Source: Alteromonadaceae bacterium M269 (GTDB lineage: Bacteria; Pseudomonadota; Gammaproteobacteria; Enterobacterales; Alteromonadaceae). Taken from it: a stretch of DNA of 64,000 bases. A program made the position numbers and the translations under genes. Shown here one piece after another: positions 31,358 through 40,995 of this stretch. The notes under the pieces are model-generated. The model saw nothing but the letters and a program-made list of their open reading frames with translations. It did no database searches and was not told the DNA's origin. Each line of letters opens with the position of its first letter. Position 1 is the first letter of the stretch. Location: contig SMNZ01000009.1 in NCBI GenBank assembly GCA_004353515.1, positions 47,815 to 111,814 of the forward strand, written 5' to 3'.

Positions 31358-31873
31358 TTACTCGACTCCTTGCTGTTTTAAATATTGGAATAACTGTCTT
31401 GCTGCAGTGGGGGCTTGTTCACGTTCTGCCTGTTTACGTGCTTGGCGTTGGAACTGTCTGATTTTTTGCATATCCAGTTGTTGATATTGCTGACAAATTT
31501 CATGCGCAGTTTGGTCTGAGCCGCCTAACAACTTATCTCTGATTTGTTCCAGCTTATGAAAGTGCTTATTCGCTTCAGTATGTTGGCCTTTTAGTTTGTC
31601 TAAGGCTAAGGTAATTGGAGCCGGGTCGCGGCTTCTCATGAGCTTACCGATGAACTGTAGCTGTCGTCTGTAGCCATCTTTTTTGCGATTGATTTGTTGT
31701 GCATGGTTAATCGCACCAAATAACTCGTCATCTAAAGGGATTTGTTTCAGGGCTGCTGGTGAGAGCGATACCAGTCTTTCGCCAAGATCTTTGAGAGCCT
31801 GGCTCTCTTTTTTCAATTGTGTTTTGCTGACCCATTCTTCTGATTGGTCTAGGTTGAACTCTTCGTCGTTCAT
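31358..31873 (-). CDS. darP: Ribosome-associated protein DarP/YjgA
   Basis: DUF615 family protein of 171 residues, helical and highly basic, associated with late 50S subunit maturation in E. coli. Typical tracts are SKTQLKKESQALKDLGERLVSLSPAALKQIPL and RRQLQFIGKLMR. It is divergent from pmbA, the same arrangement as in E. coli (yjgA/pmbA). Confidence 0.93.
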   Translation of the reverse strand: MNDEEFNLDQSEEWVSKTQLKKESQALKDLGERLVSLSPAALKQIPLDDELFGAINHAQQINRKKDGYRRQLQFIGKLMRSRDPAPITLALDKLKGQHTEANKHFHKLEQIRDKLLGGSDQTAHEICQQYQQLDMQKIRQFQRQARKQAEREQAPTAARQLFQYLKQQGVE

Positions 31874-31888
31874 AAGGCTTGCTTTAGT

Positions 31889-31925
31889 GTTACAATATTT
31901 TCATTGTAACCTGTAGTTTTACAGG
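31889..31925. promoter_or_regulatory. Two adjacent palindromes in the darP/pmbA divergent promoter region
   Basis: GTTACAAT-ATTTTC-ATTGTAAC (31889-31910) is a perfect 8-bp inverted repeat, followed at once by CCTGTA-GTTT-TACAGG (31910-31925). They lie in the 94-bp gap between divergent genes and may be operator or mRNA-leader structures. Confidence 0.5.
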
Positions 31926-31967
31926 ATGAATAGCCCGTTTACATGTTAAAGAGAAATTAAACCTGTT

Positions 31968-33299
31968 ATGAATGTATTGCAGCAATTAGAAGATACAAAA
32001 GAAGTCGTTAATGATGTACTGCAAATGGCTAAGAAATTGGGAGCAACTCAAGCTGAAGCCAGTATGAGTAAAGTTCAGGGGATTTCTGTAGGCTCCCGTC
32101 TAAAGGAGCTTGAAACTCTGGAATTTACTAATGACGGCGGTTTAGGAATTACTGTTTATCATGGAAAACATAAGGGTAGTGCTTCTACAGCGGATTTGAG
32201 CAAAGAGGCATTGCAACAAGCAGTGAGCAAAGCGGTAGAGATTGCTAGGCATACAAGCGAGGATCCTTGCACGGGCTTAGCTGATGAAGAACTCATGGCT
32301 AAAGAGTTTTCTGATTTGGAGCTTTACCACCCAACAGAGCTTGATCCTGAATATGCGATAAAGCAAGTTATAGAGTCGGAAGAGAGTGCTTTTGATTGCG
32401 ATTCCAGAATAACGAACTCTGATGGCGCATCTTATTCGGCCAACATGGGATTTCGTGTTTACGGTAACACTCACGGATTAATTGCGGGTTACCCTAGTAG
32501 TCGTTATAGCTTGAGTTGTGTTGTTATTGCCCAAGAAGGTGATGATATGCAACGGGATTACAGCTACACCATTAATCGCTCTGAAGGCAATTTGAAAAGC
32601 GCAGTTCAAGTCGGTAAAGAAGCTGCAGAATTGACATTAGGGAGGCTCGGAGCAAGGAAATTGCCTACCACTAAAGTCCCTGTCATTTTTCATCATGATG
32701 TCGCCAACAGTCTGTTTAGTCACTTTGTCAGCGCTATAAGTGGCGGGAGTTTATATAGAAACTCAAGTTTCCTACTTGATCACTTAGGTAAGCAAGTCTT
32801 TCCAGAATGGTGCTGTATTGAAGAGAAACCGCACCTCAAAGGTGGGTTAGCGAGTTCTGTTTTTGATAGTGAAGGTGTGGCGACACAAGATATGACAATA
32901 GTGGATGGTGGTCACTTACAGCACTATTTGCTGACATCTTATTCCGCCAGAAAACTAGGCTATAAGAGCAATGGACACGCCGGAGGTATTCACAACTGGC
33001 TGGTGAAAAGCAGTGGTGAAAATTACGACGAACTTCTTGCGCGAATGGGTACGGGGTTACTAGTAACCGAGCTTATGGGACAAGGGGTGAATATTGTCAA
33101 TGGAGATTACTCTCGAGGTGCAGCAGGCTTCTGGGTCGAAAACGGAAAGATCCAATATCCTGTTCACGAGATTACAATTGCTGGCAACCTAAAAGATATG
33201 TTTATGGGCATTCAAGCGATTGGTAATGACACAGATGTTCGTGGAGCCGTGCAAACGGGGTCTATTTTAATTGATGAAATGCAAGTGGCTGGAAATTAA
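31968..33299 (+). CDS. pmbA: Metalloprotease subunit PmbA/TldE
   Basis: Partner of TldD, 443 residues, without the HExxxH motif, as expected for the TldE subunit. Recognisable tracts are GTQAEASMSKVQGISVGSRLKELE (with ATQ in place of GTQ), LGARKLPTTKVPVIF and ELMGQGVNIVNGDYSRGAAGFWVENG. The ATG lies 94 bp from the divergent darP start. Confidence 0.95.
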   Translation: MNVLQQLEDTKEVVNDVLQMAKKLGATQAEASMSKVQGISVGSRLKELETLEFTNDGGLGITVYHGKHKGSASTADLSKEALQQAVSKAVEIARHTSEDPCTGLADEELMAKEFSDLELYHPTELDPEYAIKQVIESEESAFDCDSRITNSDGASYSANMGFRVYGNTHGLIAGYPSSRYSLSCVVIAQEGDDMQRDYSYTINRSEGNLKSAVQVGKEAAELTLGRLGARKLPTTKVPVIFHHDVANSLFSHFVSAISGGSLYRNSSFLLDHLGKQVFPEWCCIEEKPHLKGGLASSVFDSEGVATQDMTIVDGGHLQHYLLTSYSARKLGYKSNGHAGGIHNWLVKSSGENYDELLARMGTGLLVTELMGQGVNIVNGDYSRGAAGFWVENGKIQYPVHEITIAGNLKDMFMGIQAIGNDTDVRGAVQTGSILIDEMQVAGN

Positions 33300-33302
33300 A
33301 AT

Positions 33303-33323
33303 TTAGGGGCAGAACGCCCCTAA
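33303..33323 (-). terminator. Terminator hairpin between pmbA and arcA
   Basis: Stem TTAGGGGC/GCCCCTAA with loop AGAAC. Read on the - strand it is followed by a T-rich tract, so it ends arcA transcripts best; on the + strand the T tract is poor and it may only partly stop pmbA. Confidence 0.75.
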
Positions 33324-33342
33324 ACTATTGTTCTATAGTCTT

Positions 33343-34050
33343 TTAGCTATCTACTGAACCACAGAAGCGATAGCCTTCGCCATGGATAGTGACGATAAGA
33401 TCTTCATCATTAGCCACAGACTCAAAATGCTTGCGGATGCGACGTATAGTGACATCAACAGTTCTATCGTTAGGTCTTAATTCTCTACCTGTCATCTCTT
33501 TGATTAGTTGTTCTCTGGTGAGGATCTTACCAGGGTGTCTCAAGAATAAATGTAAAGCTCTGAACTCACTACGAGGCAATCTAAACTCGCTTTCATCAGG
33601 TGCAATTAGACTGCGGCTATCACCGTCCAACGTCCAACCATTAAACTTCACTCTGCTTGGTAAATCTGAGTCTTCGTTAACATTTGATGTACGCGACATC
33701 AAGTTGCGTGCACGAATGGTAAGTTCGCGAGGATTAAACGGTTTAGTGATGTAATCATCTGCACCGATTTCTAAACCGAGAATACGATCGACATCGTTGT
33801 CGCGTCCGGTCAAAAAGATAAGGCCGATGTTTTTACGATCTCTGACTTCTCTGGCCAGGATGAGTCCGTTTTTACCAGGAAGGTTGATGTCCATAATGAC
33901 TAAATTGATGGTCTGATTAGAAAAATGTTCATGCATTTGATCGCCATCTTGGGCTTCAAACACATTATAACCTTCAGCTTCAAATAAGCTTTTTAATGTT
34001 GTGCGAGTAACAACTTCGTCCTCGACAATTAGTACGTTAGGTGTATTCAT
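33343..34050 (-). CDS. arcA: Aerobic respiration response regulator ArcA
   Basis: OmpR-family response regulator of 235 residues that represses aerobic metabolism genes under low oxygen. The receiver domain has Asp11/Glu10, the phospho-acceptor Asp54 in [13 protein letters not shown], Thr in FLTGRDND and Lys in [12 protein letters not shown] winged-helix output domain covers about 135-230 ([22 protein letters not shown]). The receiver is nearly word-for-word the ArcA type. No arcB is in the window; the kinase immediately upstream is of a different class. Confidence 0.95.
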   Translation of the reverse strand: MNTPNVLIVEDEVVTRTTLKSLFEAEGYNVFEAQDGDQMHEHFSNQTINLVIMDINLPGKNGLILAREVRDRKNIGLIFLTGRDNDVDRILGLEIGADDYITKPFNPRELTIRARNLMSRTSNVNEDSDLPSRVKFNGWTLDGDSRSLIAPDESEFRLPRSEFRALHLFLRHPGKILTREQLIKEMTGRELRPNDRTVDVTIRRIRKHFESVANDEDLIVTIHGEGYRFCGSVDS

Positions 34051-34126
34051 AGTGCTCTAACCAGTTCAAAAATTTAAAAACTCAATAATGATGAGAGGTT
34101 AACAGTTTCATCATTAATAATCATAT

Positions 34127-34648
34127 TTATCGAAAAATAACACGTTTCAATAAGTTAGCGCTAAACTTAATTGACGTATTTTGGTACTGCTCTTGATTCA
34201 AATAAATCTTCATTTTGGAATTTGTTGGTAAAACCGACATCATTCCACCGCGCTGAATAAATTCAGCTGACTCTCCTACAGAAATAGTTTCGGCATTAAT
34301 ACTTTCCATTTTTCTGTATAGTTCTTCAGATTCTTGCGTTTTAGCGACAAACAAAACGTGGCATTGGTTTAGTTCAGCTTGTTCAATATTTTCAATCGCA
34401 AGTATATTCACAGCCCTCTTTCTGACCGTTTTAGAGGGAGAGCGTTCAAATTGATTCATATGCGCAAACGTATTGCCTTCTAGAAAGCAAAAATTCACTT
34501 TGTCTCCATTGGATTTAGCGCCAGAAAACGTACTGTAATACGCAATGTGATATAAAAACGGCGCCCGCAATTGTTCCGGTGGAAATTGCTGTGCTGCTAG
34601 TGGCATCGACATTAGCAGCAGTATGAGGAGACAAGTACGGTTATTCAT
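34127..34648 (-). CDS. YfiR/HmsC-like periplasmic protein (DUF4154 type)
   Basis: Exported protein of 173 residues with signal peptide ending near PLAAQ. The fold signature is the YfiR pattern: an N-terminal KAPFLYHIAYYSTF-like stretch (here RAPFLYHIAYYSTF), CHVLFV near 100 and GGMMSVLPTNSKMKIYLN, with C-terminal FSANLLKRV. YfiR proteins control a membrane enzyme from the periplasm; here the likely partner is the histidine kinase whose stop is 3 bp upstream. ATG 34648 is preferred over GTG 34651. Confidence 0.75.
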   Translation of the reverse strand: MNNRTCLLILLLMSMPLAAQQFPPEQLRAPFLYHIAYYSTFSGAKSNGDKVNFCFLEGNTFAHMNQFERSPSKTVRKRAVNILAIENIEQAELNQCHVLFVAKTQESEELYRKMESINAETISVGESAEFIQRGGMMSVLPTNSKMKIYLNQEQYQNTSIKFSANLLKRVIFR

Positions 34649-34651
34649 CAC

Positions 34652-36292
34652 TTACAAACTCTTCGCTAGTTCAAGCGCTGACTTTTGTTCGACCGGAAAA
34701 ATTATCTGAAATTCCACGCCACTATGATCCGTACTGTTAATGGATATTGAACCATTTAACCCTTGGGTAACAAGATTATAAACTAAATGCATTCCTAAGC
34801 CACTGCCTCCTTGGCCTCTTTTTGTGGTCACAAAGGGATCGAAGATGCGTTTACGAAGGTTTTCCGGAATGCCTTTACCATCGTCTTTGTAAACAATATT
34901 CAACTTTGAAGAGCCAAGCATAGTGGCGTGAATATCGATGGTGCCACTTTCCATCCCTTCGAATCCGTGTATGACCGAGTTCATAATCAGATTGATAATA
35001 ATTTGATTAATAGGGCCAGCTTTTGACTCTATGATTAAGTCTGGGTCGTAATGCAGCTGTATTTTATGCTGATGTTTCTTGAGCCTTGGGCGCAATGACA
35101 GCAGTATTTCATTCATTAGTTGTTCAAAGCTAAACGTTCGCTTGACCTCGTTGGTTTGATCGACTGCTACTTGTTTGAAACTGGAGATAAGCTCAGCGGC
35201 ACGGTTAAGGTTTCGGTAGATAATGTTGAGATTCTCTTCACCTTCAACCATAAATTTACTTAATGCGCTTGCCTTGAGGGTTTTGTCATCAAAATCTTTG
35301 TGCAACTGCTTAAGTCGGTCCAGCATCATTGTTGAGGCTGTCACACCCAATCCGATCGGTGTATTAACTTCATGTGCGACGCCGGCAACCATATCACCAA
35401 GAGAGGCCATTTTTTCGTTCTCGACCATTTGGCGCTGGAACTGATGCAGCTTCTCTAAGGTTCTAATAAGTTCTTGGTTGGCTTCTTTTAGTGCGTTAGT
35501 ACGTAGATTAACTTTCTCTTCCAAGCTTAAATGTAGCTTCTGATGCTCTTCTTCTACTTTTTCCTGACGCTGAATATGATCCTGAATGCGACTCAGGAGC
35601 ACATTAAATGCGTTTGAAAGCACGTTAAGCTCAATAAGTTGTGTTACACCGGCGCGGGCATCATAGTTCTTTTCACGAGCGACACTTTCAATCTCTTGCG
35701 CTAACGTATTGAGTGGCCTAGTAATTTTTTGTTGTAGATATAGAGTTATAGCTAGGCATAAGAGAAGCGATAAAAGTAAGATAACAGCATAACGTACTAC
35801 CGATTTAGTGATGAGTAAGTTTAGATTTTCCGTCGAGCCTCTAATGTAGGCATACCCTACCTTTCTATCCTCAATCAGTATGGGACGAGATATTTCGATA
35901 ATGTTGCCACGGATAAATGGCACTTCGAGTTGCTCAACGCGATCAGCGACTGATTCTATGGTTTGCCCAGATTTATTGTAACTGGCGAAAAAGACGTTTT
36001 GTCCAGCACTTGTCGACTTATAGATGTGTGCGTTTAACACGTAGTTTGCAACCGCAAGTGCCTCTAAGTTTTCCTGTTCCGAAATATTGTCATCAAACGC
36101 AATGCTGCTAGCGGCGTTATGGCTAACAAAATCGACCAATACTTCCATGTCTTGGCGTAGGTTGGTTCGATAGTTTTTGACCTGATTCATAAGATCAATA
36201 GCAGTAACCAGAATCAGAGCTAGGCTCGTGATCGCCATAACACTAGTGACGTACAAGTATTTAATCGAAAATTGGCGTTTTGGTTCGGGCAT
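34652..36292 (-). CDS. Sensor histidine kinase with CHASE8-like periplasmic domain
   Basis: Membrane kinase of 546 residues. A transmembrane segment (about 13-31), a periplasmic CHASE8-like domain (about 35-155, with the NAASSIAFDD motif), a second transmembrane segment (about 165-185), HAMP (about 186-240), a coiled coil, an H-box SLGDMVAGVAHEVNTPIG near residue 300, then N box NLIMNSVIHGFEG, DDGKGIP and GLGMHLVYNLV of the ATPase domain. No receiver domain is attached. The gene starts a pair with the YfiR-like gene, so periplasmic sensing by that protein is plausible. arcA follows further downstream but is probably separate. Confidence 0.88.
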   Translation of the reverse strand: MPEPKRQFSIKYLYVTSVMAITSLALILVTAIDLMNQVKNYRTNLRQDMEVLVDFVSHNAASSIAFDDNISEQENLEALAVANYVLNAHIYKSTSAGQNVFFASYNKSGQTIESVADRVEQLEVPFIRGNIIEISRPILIEDRKVGYAYIRGSTENLNLLITKSVVRYAVILLLSLLLCLAITLYLQQKITRPLNTLAQEIESVAREKNYDARAGVTQLIELNVLSNAFNVLLSRIQDHIQRQEKVEEEHQKLHLSLEEKVNLRTNALKEANQELIRTLEKLHQFQRQMVENEKMASLGDMVAGVAHEVNTPIGLGVTASTMMLDRLKQLHKDFDDKTLKASALSKFMVEGEENLNIIYRNLNRAAELISSFKQVAVDQTNEVKRTFSFEQLMNEILLSLRPRLKKHQHKIQLHYDPDLIIESKAGPINQIIINLIMNSVIHGFEGMESGTIDIHATMLGSSKLNIVYKDDGKGIPENLRKRIFDPFVTTKRGQGGSGLGMHLVYNLVTQGLNGSISINSTDHSGVEFQIIFPVEQKSALELAKSL

Positions 36293-36404
36293 CAAATACT
36301 AACTCTAAAATAGCTGGCCTTGAGTAAACTACATTCAGTTTGGTACAAAGTATTCATAAATGGTAGTGAAATTATGAGCTAATTCATTTAGATACTGCAC
36401 TACA

Positions 36405-36725
36405 TCAATAACGAATGAGCCTGAGTAACTGTTGTTCGGTTATATCCAACTGACGACTAATATCCTCAATGTCCAATGCTTGTTGCTCGCGTTCTTCTTC
36501 AGTTTGAGCGGGTAAAATTAAGTGGCTGAAATCCTGAAGACAAACGCAATAGACATCTCTATCTCCAACAATGGAGGGTGCATTGAGATCTCTGATGGTT
36601 TTATAGATAACATGTTCGCAAACCTTGTCTTTATTTGGTAATCGAACACATTGCTCTGGTACTGCTGTTGCAGCACTAGACAATACAATGCCACCGCATA
36701 AGGCTACTTTTAGTAAACTGTTCAT
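36405..36725 (-). CDS. Small secreted cysteine-containing protein, unknown
   Basis: I do not recognise this 106-residue protein. It has a signal peptide (MNSLLKVALCGGIVLSSAATA), three cysteines near QCVRL, KVCEH and a YCVCL pair in the first half, and an acidic helical tail (EEEREQQALDIEDISRQLDITEQQLLRLI). The start is two bases after the glgA stop, so it is in an operon with glgA. Confidence 0.6.
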   Translation of the reverse strand: MNSLLKVALCGGIVLSSAATAVPEQCVRLPNKDKVCEHVIYKTIRDLNAPSIVGDRDVYCVCLQDFSHLILPAQTEEEREQQALDIEDISRQLDITEQQLLRLIRY

Positions 36726-36727
36726 TA

Positions 36728-38176
36728 TTATTCTTGGTTCATCTTGTTGTATAGCGCTTGGTAATTAACCGCTGCTTGAGCCCACGTAAAACGCGTTTCC
36801 ATTCCTCTACACTGCATTTCTACGTACTTTTTCGGATACTCTCGATAAAATAATAATGCTCTTCTTAGGCAATTCAATAGAGCTTCACTATCTGGATGTT
36901 CAAAGACAAATCCTGTTGAAGCACTTGGGTTAGCATCCAAATCTATGACAGTGTCTTTTAACCCTCCTACTGCTCTTACAATAGGAACAGCGCCATAGGC
37001 TAAGCTATACATCTGATTTAAGCCACAAGGTTCGAACAAGGAAGGCATTAAGAAAAAGTCACTGCCAGCTTCTAGCAGGTGCGCTAGTTCGTTACTAAAA
37101 CCCTGATAAAAAGCCATTTTTTTGGGGTGAAGCTTAGCTGCATGTCCTAACTGTCCGGCAATAGCAGGATCGCCAGAACCTATAATGATGAGCTGAATAT
37201 TATGTTCCAACAAGCGCGACAGAATTGGTGTAATGAAATCGAATCCTTTTTGGCTGGTTAAACGACAAACCATACCTATGATAGGGACCGTCTTTCTTTC
37301 TGGTAATGACATCTGCTTTTGCAGACTCTTTTTACACTGTCCTTTGCCATCTAGGGAGTCTACCGAATAGTTATTGGGTAATAACTTATCTGATGACGGA
37401 TCCCACTGATCATAATCACACCCATTGAGTATTCCTGAAAGATCCTCTCGCCTTGTATTAAATGTGTCGAAAAGGTGATGTGAACCTAATGGTGTTTTTA
37501 GTTCTTCGCCGTAGTTAGGGCTGACAGCGTTAATTTTATCAGCGTATTCGATGCCAAGTTTTAAAAAGTTGATATGGCTCTGTGATTCATGTTGTTCAGC
37601 CAGAGGTTGGCTGTGATGGCACGAAGGCACATCGTGGTACGCATGAATTCCTTGGAATGCGCCATTATGAATCGTAAGGAGTGTTCTTGTTTGGTTAAAG
37701 AAGCCACTTTTGTCTTGCTTTACAAAATAACATGCCATAGAGGTATGCCAATCGTTGCAATGAATTATGTCTGGACGAAAGTCTAATGCTTTAGCGACCT
37801 GTAAGCTGGCCTGCGAGAAAAAAGAAAAGCGCTCACCGTTATCTGCAAATGCTTCGTAATCGTCTGAATACAGACCATCGCGATAAAAAAAGTCTGGATA
37901 GTCCACACAATAAATTGGGACTTCACCCATTGGAACTTCATAAATATTAAAGTCAAAGATATGCCGGACTGTATCAAGTGAAGCTGAGGCTATTTTTTTA
38001 CTTTTTACATTCTTATGCGTCATTTCCTTGTAATAAGGTTTGACGATTCTGACATCATGCCCAAGTGCTTTTAGTGCGAGCGGTAGTGACTTCCCAACAT
38101 CAGCAAGCCCACCTGTTTTTGTGAAGCCTTCTACTTCCGAAATTAGAAATAAGATTTTCATTGCTTTTTTATCCAT
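36728..38176 (-). CDS. glgA: Glycogen synthase GlgA
   Basis: GT5 glycosyltransferase of 477-482 residues that extends glycogen from ADP-glucose. The ADP-glucose motif KTGGLADV lies at about residues 20-27, and the C-terminal donor-site block FEPCGLNQMYSLAYGAVPIVRAVGGL is near 370. The frame offers ATG 38176 and ATG 38161 (MKILFLIS); the second matches the usual GlgA N-terminus and may be the true start, but neither has a strong ribosome site. Other glg genes are not in the window. Confidence 0.92.
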   Translation of the reverse strand: MDKKAMKILFLISEVEGFTKTGGLADVGKSLPLALKALGHDVRIVKPYYKEMTHKNVKSKKIASASLDTVRHIFDFNIYEVPMGEVPIYCVDYPDFFYRDGLYSDDYEAFADNGERFSFFSQASLQVAKALDFRPDIIHCNDWHTSMACYFVKQDKSGFFNQTRTLLTIHNGAFQGIHAYHDVPSCHHSQPLAEQHESQSHINFLKLGIEYADKINAVSPNYGEELKTPLGSHHLFDTFNTRREDLSGILNGCDYDQWDPSSDKLLPNNYSVDSLDGKGQCKKSLQKQMSLPERKTVPIIGMVCRLTSQKGFDFITPILSRLLEHNIQLIIIGSGDPAIAGQLGHAAKLHPKKMAFYQGFSNELAHLLEAGSDFFLMPSLFEPCGLNQMYSLAYGAVPIVRAVGGLKDTVIDLDANPSASTGFVFEHPDSEALLNCLRRALLFYREYPKKYVEMQCRGMETRFTWAQAAVNYQALYNKMNQE

Positions 38177-38225
38177 GTTGCTAAATCACAAAAAAGTGCC
38201 GGCTCCAGTCTCATTGTTATCATAG

Positions 38226-38653
38226 AGTCAGTTCTACGCCTGTGTATTTTGCCTTAGATGCTCTAAGTTCTCTGCAGGAGTGTATCATCGATTACATCGG
38301 TATTCAGCTCAACTGTAATAAGGTTTCTAGAGTTATTAAGTCGTTTGTTATACAGGGTTTATTTTAGGTAAAATATTGATGCGCTAGTAAAAGATTGGTT
38401 GATTGTTTTTTTATTTAACGGTAAATAAAATATAAATTAAATGCTTTGTTTTTGTGTTTTGTTTGTACCGAATGCTAACTGCTGGTAGATTAAAACAGCT
38501 GGGGTGAGTGTTTAGGTAAATTAAATTTTCATTTGAAAACCAGCCTAGAGTGTGAATATCAACTACTGATGCTTATGAACTTTATTTTGGGTGGTTGATC
38601 AACACACTGAGTCTGAAAACTTGTCATTAGAAAAGTAAATTAGGAGAAGTAAG
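38226..38653. other. A/T-rich spacer without a gene
   Basis: This 428-bp stretch between glgA and the next peptide gene is very A/T-rich in its middle (around 38,395-38,465). I see no frame of useful length; it should carry the promoters of two divergent genes. A strong AGGAGAAG ribosome site lies at its right end (38,642). Confidence 0.5.
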
Positions 38654-38905
38654 TTGAAACTGACTAAAAAGAAATTTCTAGCTTTAGGTATATTAATCTC
38701 TTCTTGTGTCCCTATGGCGATGGCCAATGATCCTATTGGTGGCTCTGACGGAGGAGGAGGCGGTTTAGGTGGCGGCAATCGGAACGGAATCACATATGCT
38801 TGCATCTTTGGAAATGGAATTTTCTTTAGAGCAACCGCAGCAACTGTCGCGGAAGCAGAAGCTCATTGCGCCAGCTTCCCCAACTCTCAAGGTATTGTTT
38901 ATTAA
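38654..38905 (+). CDS. Small Gly-rich secreted peptide
   Basis: Predicted 83-residue exported protein starting at TTG, supported by AGGAGAAG 5-12 bases upstream. The signal peptide MKLTKKKFLALGILISSC...AMA is followed by a Gly-rich stretch (about 28-42) and a compact end with two cysteines (ITYACIF, EAHCASF). It stands alone, with a terminator about 60 bp after its stop. Family unknown; the leader begins like that of the peptide at 59138-59320. It could be a signalling, adhesive or bacteriocin-like peptide, but nothing decides this. Confidence 0.65.
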   Translation: MKLTKKKFLALGILISSCVPMAMANDPIGGSDGGGGGLGGGNRNGITYACIFGNGIFFRATAATVAEAEAHCASFPNSQGIVY

Positions 38906-38967
38906 TTGCTATTTAGAAAATACGTATGCTTAATTACGTTCGCTTTGTATAGCTAAAATGGATAAAG

Positions 38968-38998
38968 ACTACCACTACATATTGTGGTAGTTTCTTCC
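38968..38998 (+). terminator. Terminator of the Gly-rich peptide gene
   Basis: Stem ACTACCAC/GTGGTAGT with an 8-base loop followed by TTCTTCC. The short, interrupted T tract makes it moderate; it may also act for rsmC on the other strand. Confidence 0.7.
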
Positions 38999-39078
38999 AC
39001 AGTTTAAGTAATATCTATAAGCTCTTATAAATTGCCCGTTCAACTTCTCTCTTTACGAAGATAATTTCAAATTATTGC

Positions 39079-40110
39079 CTACTTACTACGTTGTAGTAGC
39101 CTACTCTGTAGCACCTTAAATTTTGTGTTATTAGCTAAAATTTCAATGTTACCAATGTATTTCTCTAGCAATGGCTCATATTGTAGAAAGCTATTCGCAA
39201 CGAGCTTTAGTTCTGCACCAGGTTTCATCAATTGAGGCAATTGATGCAAAAAGTTTTCAGTGACCGAGTAATCGGTTTTAATGCCAGTGTGGAAAGGCGG
39301 GTTTGTGTAAACACCATCAAAAGAGCCTTTAATCTGAGACAGGCCGTTTGAAGCTAATACATTAACATCGACATTATTTAACTTAGCGCTTTCTTCTGCA
39401 CAATAAAGAGCAATAGCACTGACATCTGTCATAGTGACATGGGCTTGAGGCGTTATCTTAGCTAGGTAAATACCGATAACTCCTGTACCACAACCGAAAT
39501 CCAACAAGTTTCCTTTAGGTGTGCTGTTGATTTGGTTGAGTAGTAGTTCAGTCGCTTTATCAAGCTGTTTGTGATTAAAAACACCAGGTATTGAGCAGAG
39601 TGTTAGCTGTTGATTGTTAACTTCAACTTTAATGTGATGTTGCCAACGTTTGCTATCAAATGGTTTTACTGGCTTGTCGAGACAAGCTACGTACAAAGAG
39701 CAGTGTCTGGCTGAGTCAATCTTAATAGTGTTGTCTGAGTATGGCTTGAATAACTTAGGACTACTTTTGATACCGCTTTTATTCTCACCAACCATCAATA
39801 TTTTGGCTTCAGAACTAAGAATAGGTGCGATGTTTGCTAATAGCATTTCAACTTGTTCCTTGGCCTTAGGCATATAAATAACGACACCATCTAGAGGCTG
39901 TGAGCCTGTGTAGAACGCAGAAAAAGTGTGATGATTTTTAGAGCTGGATTTTGCTCTTTGGTATTGATCGAAATAATGGAAGAATCCCTCAATATCAGGA
40001 TTCTTCAACTCGTTAAAAATAGCACCGTCACTTGCATTAACAATGAGCCATCGGCCATTTTCGAATAATTCTGCGTTCCTTAGCAGTAACTGACTTTGTG
40101 GGCTTAGCAT
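39079..40110 (-). CDS. rsmC: 16S rRNA m2G1207 methyltransferase RsmC
   Basis: SAM-dependent methyltransferase of 343 residues, equal in length to E. coli RsmC. The N-terminal degenerate domain has VGENKSGIKS; the C-terminal catalytic domain has LLDFGCGTGVIGIYLA (SAM loop) near 195 and the NPPFHTG motif near 255. ATG at 40110 overlaps the trmB stop (TAATG), which decides the start against an in-frame ATG 10 codons upstream. Confidence 0.92.
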   Translation of the reverse strand: MLSPQSQLLLRNAELFENGRWLIVNASDGAIFNELKNPDIEGFFHYFDQYQRAKSSSKNHHTFSAFYTGSQPLDGVVIYMPKAKEQVEMLLANIAPILSSEAKILMVGENKSGIKSSPKLFKPYSDNTIKIDSARHCSLYVACLDKPVKPFDSKRWQHHIKVEVNNQQLTLCSIPGVFNHKQLDKATELLLNQINSTPKGNLLDFGCGTGVIGIYLAKITPQAHVTMTDVSAIALYCAEESAKLNNVDVNVLASNGLSQIKGSFDGVYTNPPFHTGIKTDYSVTENFLHQLPQLMKPGAELKLVANSFLQYEPLLEKYIGNIEILANNTKFKVLQSRLLQRSK

Positions 40111-40829
40111 TAGGCTGTTCGCTCGAAAAGTAAGTCCCAAACGCCGTGGCCTAATCTTTCACCACGTTTTTCAAATTTTGTAATAGGGCGATACTCTGGT
40201 CTAGGAACATAGTCATTGCTTTCTGATTGATTTGAATACCCTTCAGCCGCAGACATAACTTCAAGCATATGCTCTGCGTAATGTTCCCAATCTGTTGCCA
40301 TGTGAAATACACCACCAATCTGTAGCTTCTGTCTTAGGTCCTGTACAAAGGCAGGTTGTACTAATCGGCGCTTGTGATGGCGTTTTTTATGCCAAGGATC
40401 AGGAAAGTATAGCTGTACACGAGCCAAGCTACCGTCCGGAATACAGTCTTGAAGGATTTCAACGGCATCGTGATCGTATACACGTAGGTTGGTTACGCCA
40501 TTCTCTTTCGCTTCTGCTAAACAAGAACCAACACCAGGTTTATGTACCTCTATACCTATAAAGTCTTTTTCTGGTGCTGCTTTTGCCATCTCGACGAGAG
40601 AGTTACCCATGCCAAAACCTATTTCGAGAACAACGGGAGCTTGCCGACCAAAGGTTTGGCTGAGGTTGAGTCGCTCTTTTTGATGATCTAAGCCTAGCGT
40701 TGGCCAATTTTCTTCAATTGCTCGCGCCTGGGCATTTGTTAAACGACCTTCGCGCTTGACGAAACTCTGAATTTTGCGGACATAAACGCCAGCAGCTTCG
40801 GCTTCTTGTTGGTTTTTAAATTGGCTCAT
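40110..40829 (-). CDS. trmB: tRNA (guanine-N7-)-methyltransferase TrmB
   Basis: Class I methyltransferase of 239 residues that makes m7G46 in tRNA. SAM-binding [16 protein letters not shown] lies near residue 67, [14 protein letters not shown] follows, and the tRNA-binding [16 protein letters not shown] is near residue 141. The C-terminus GVWDLLFER is typical. It is coupled to rsmC downstream. Confidence 0.96.
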   Translation of the reverse strand: MSQFKNQQEAEAAGVYVRKIQSFVKREGRLTNAQARAIEENWPTLGLDHQKERLNLSQTFGRQAPVVLEIGFGMGNSLVEMAKAAPEKDFIGIEVHKPGVGSCLAEAKENGVTNLRVYDHDAVEILQDCIPDGSLARVQLYFPDPWHKKRHHKRRLVQPAFVQDLRQKLQIGGVFHMATDWEHYAEHMLEVMSAAEGYSNQSESNDYVPRPEYRPITKFEKRGERLGHGVWDLLFERTA

Positions 40830-40903
40830 TAAAAAGGGTCCTAAAACACTGATAGGGTATCTATTCTCGAAATATGCTCTTAAGGCCAGATATCAAAGAT
40901 AAA

Positions 40904-40924
40904 CAGCCCATAAAGCTAGGGCTG
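40904..40924 (-). terminator. Terminator after the alpha/beta hydrolase
   Basis: Stem CAGCCC/GGGCTG with a 9-base loop; on the - strand it is followed by TTTATCTTTG. It lies between the hydrolase stop and trmB. Confidence 0.55.
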
Positions 40925-40995
40925 CGTATTATCCCGTCAACCGGGAATATTACAAGAAAAATACGACCAATTTAGGCTAAGAAGTAGTCGGCTTT

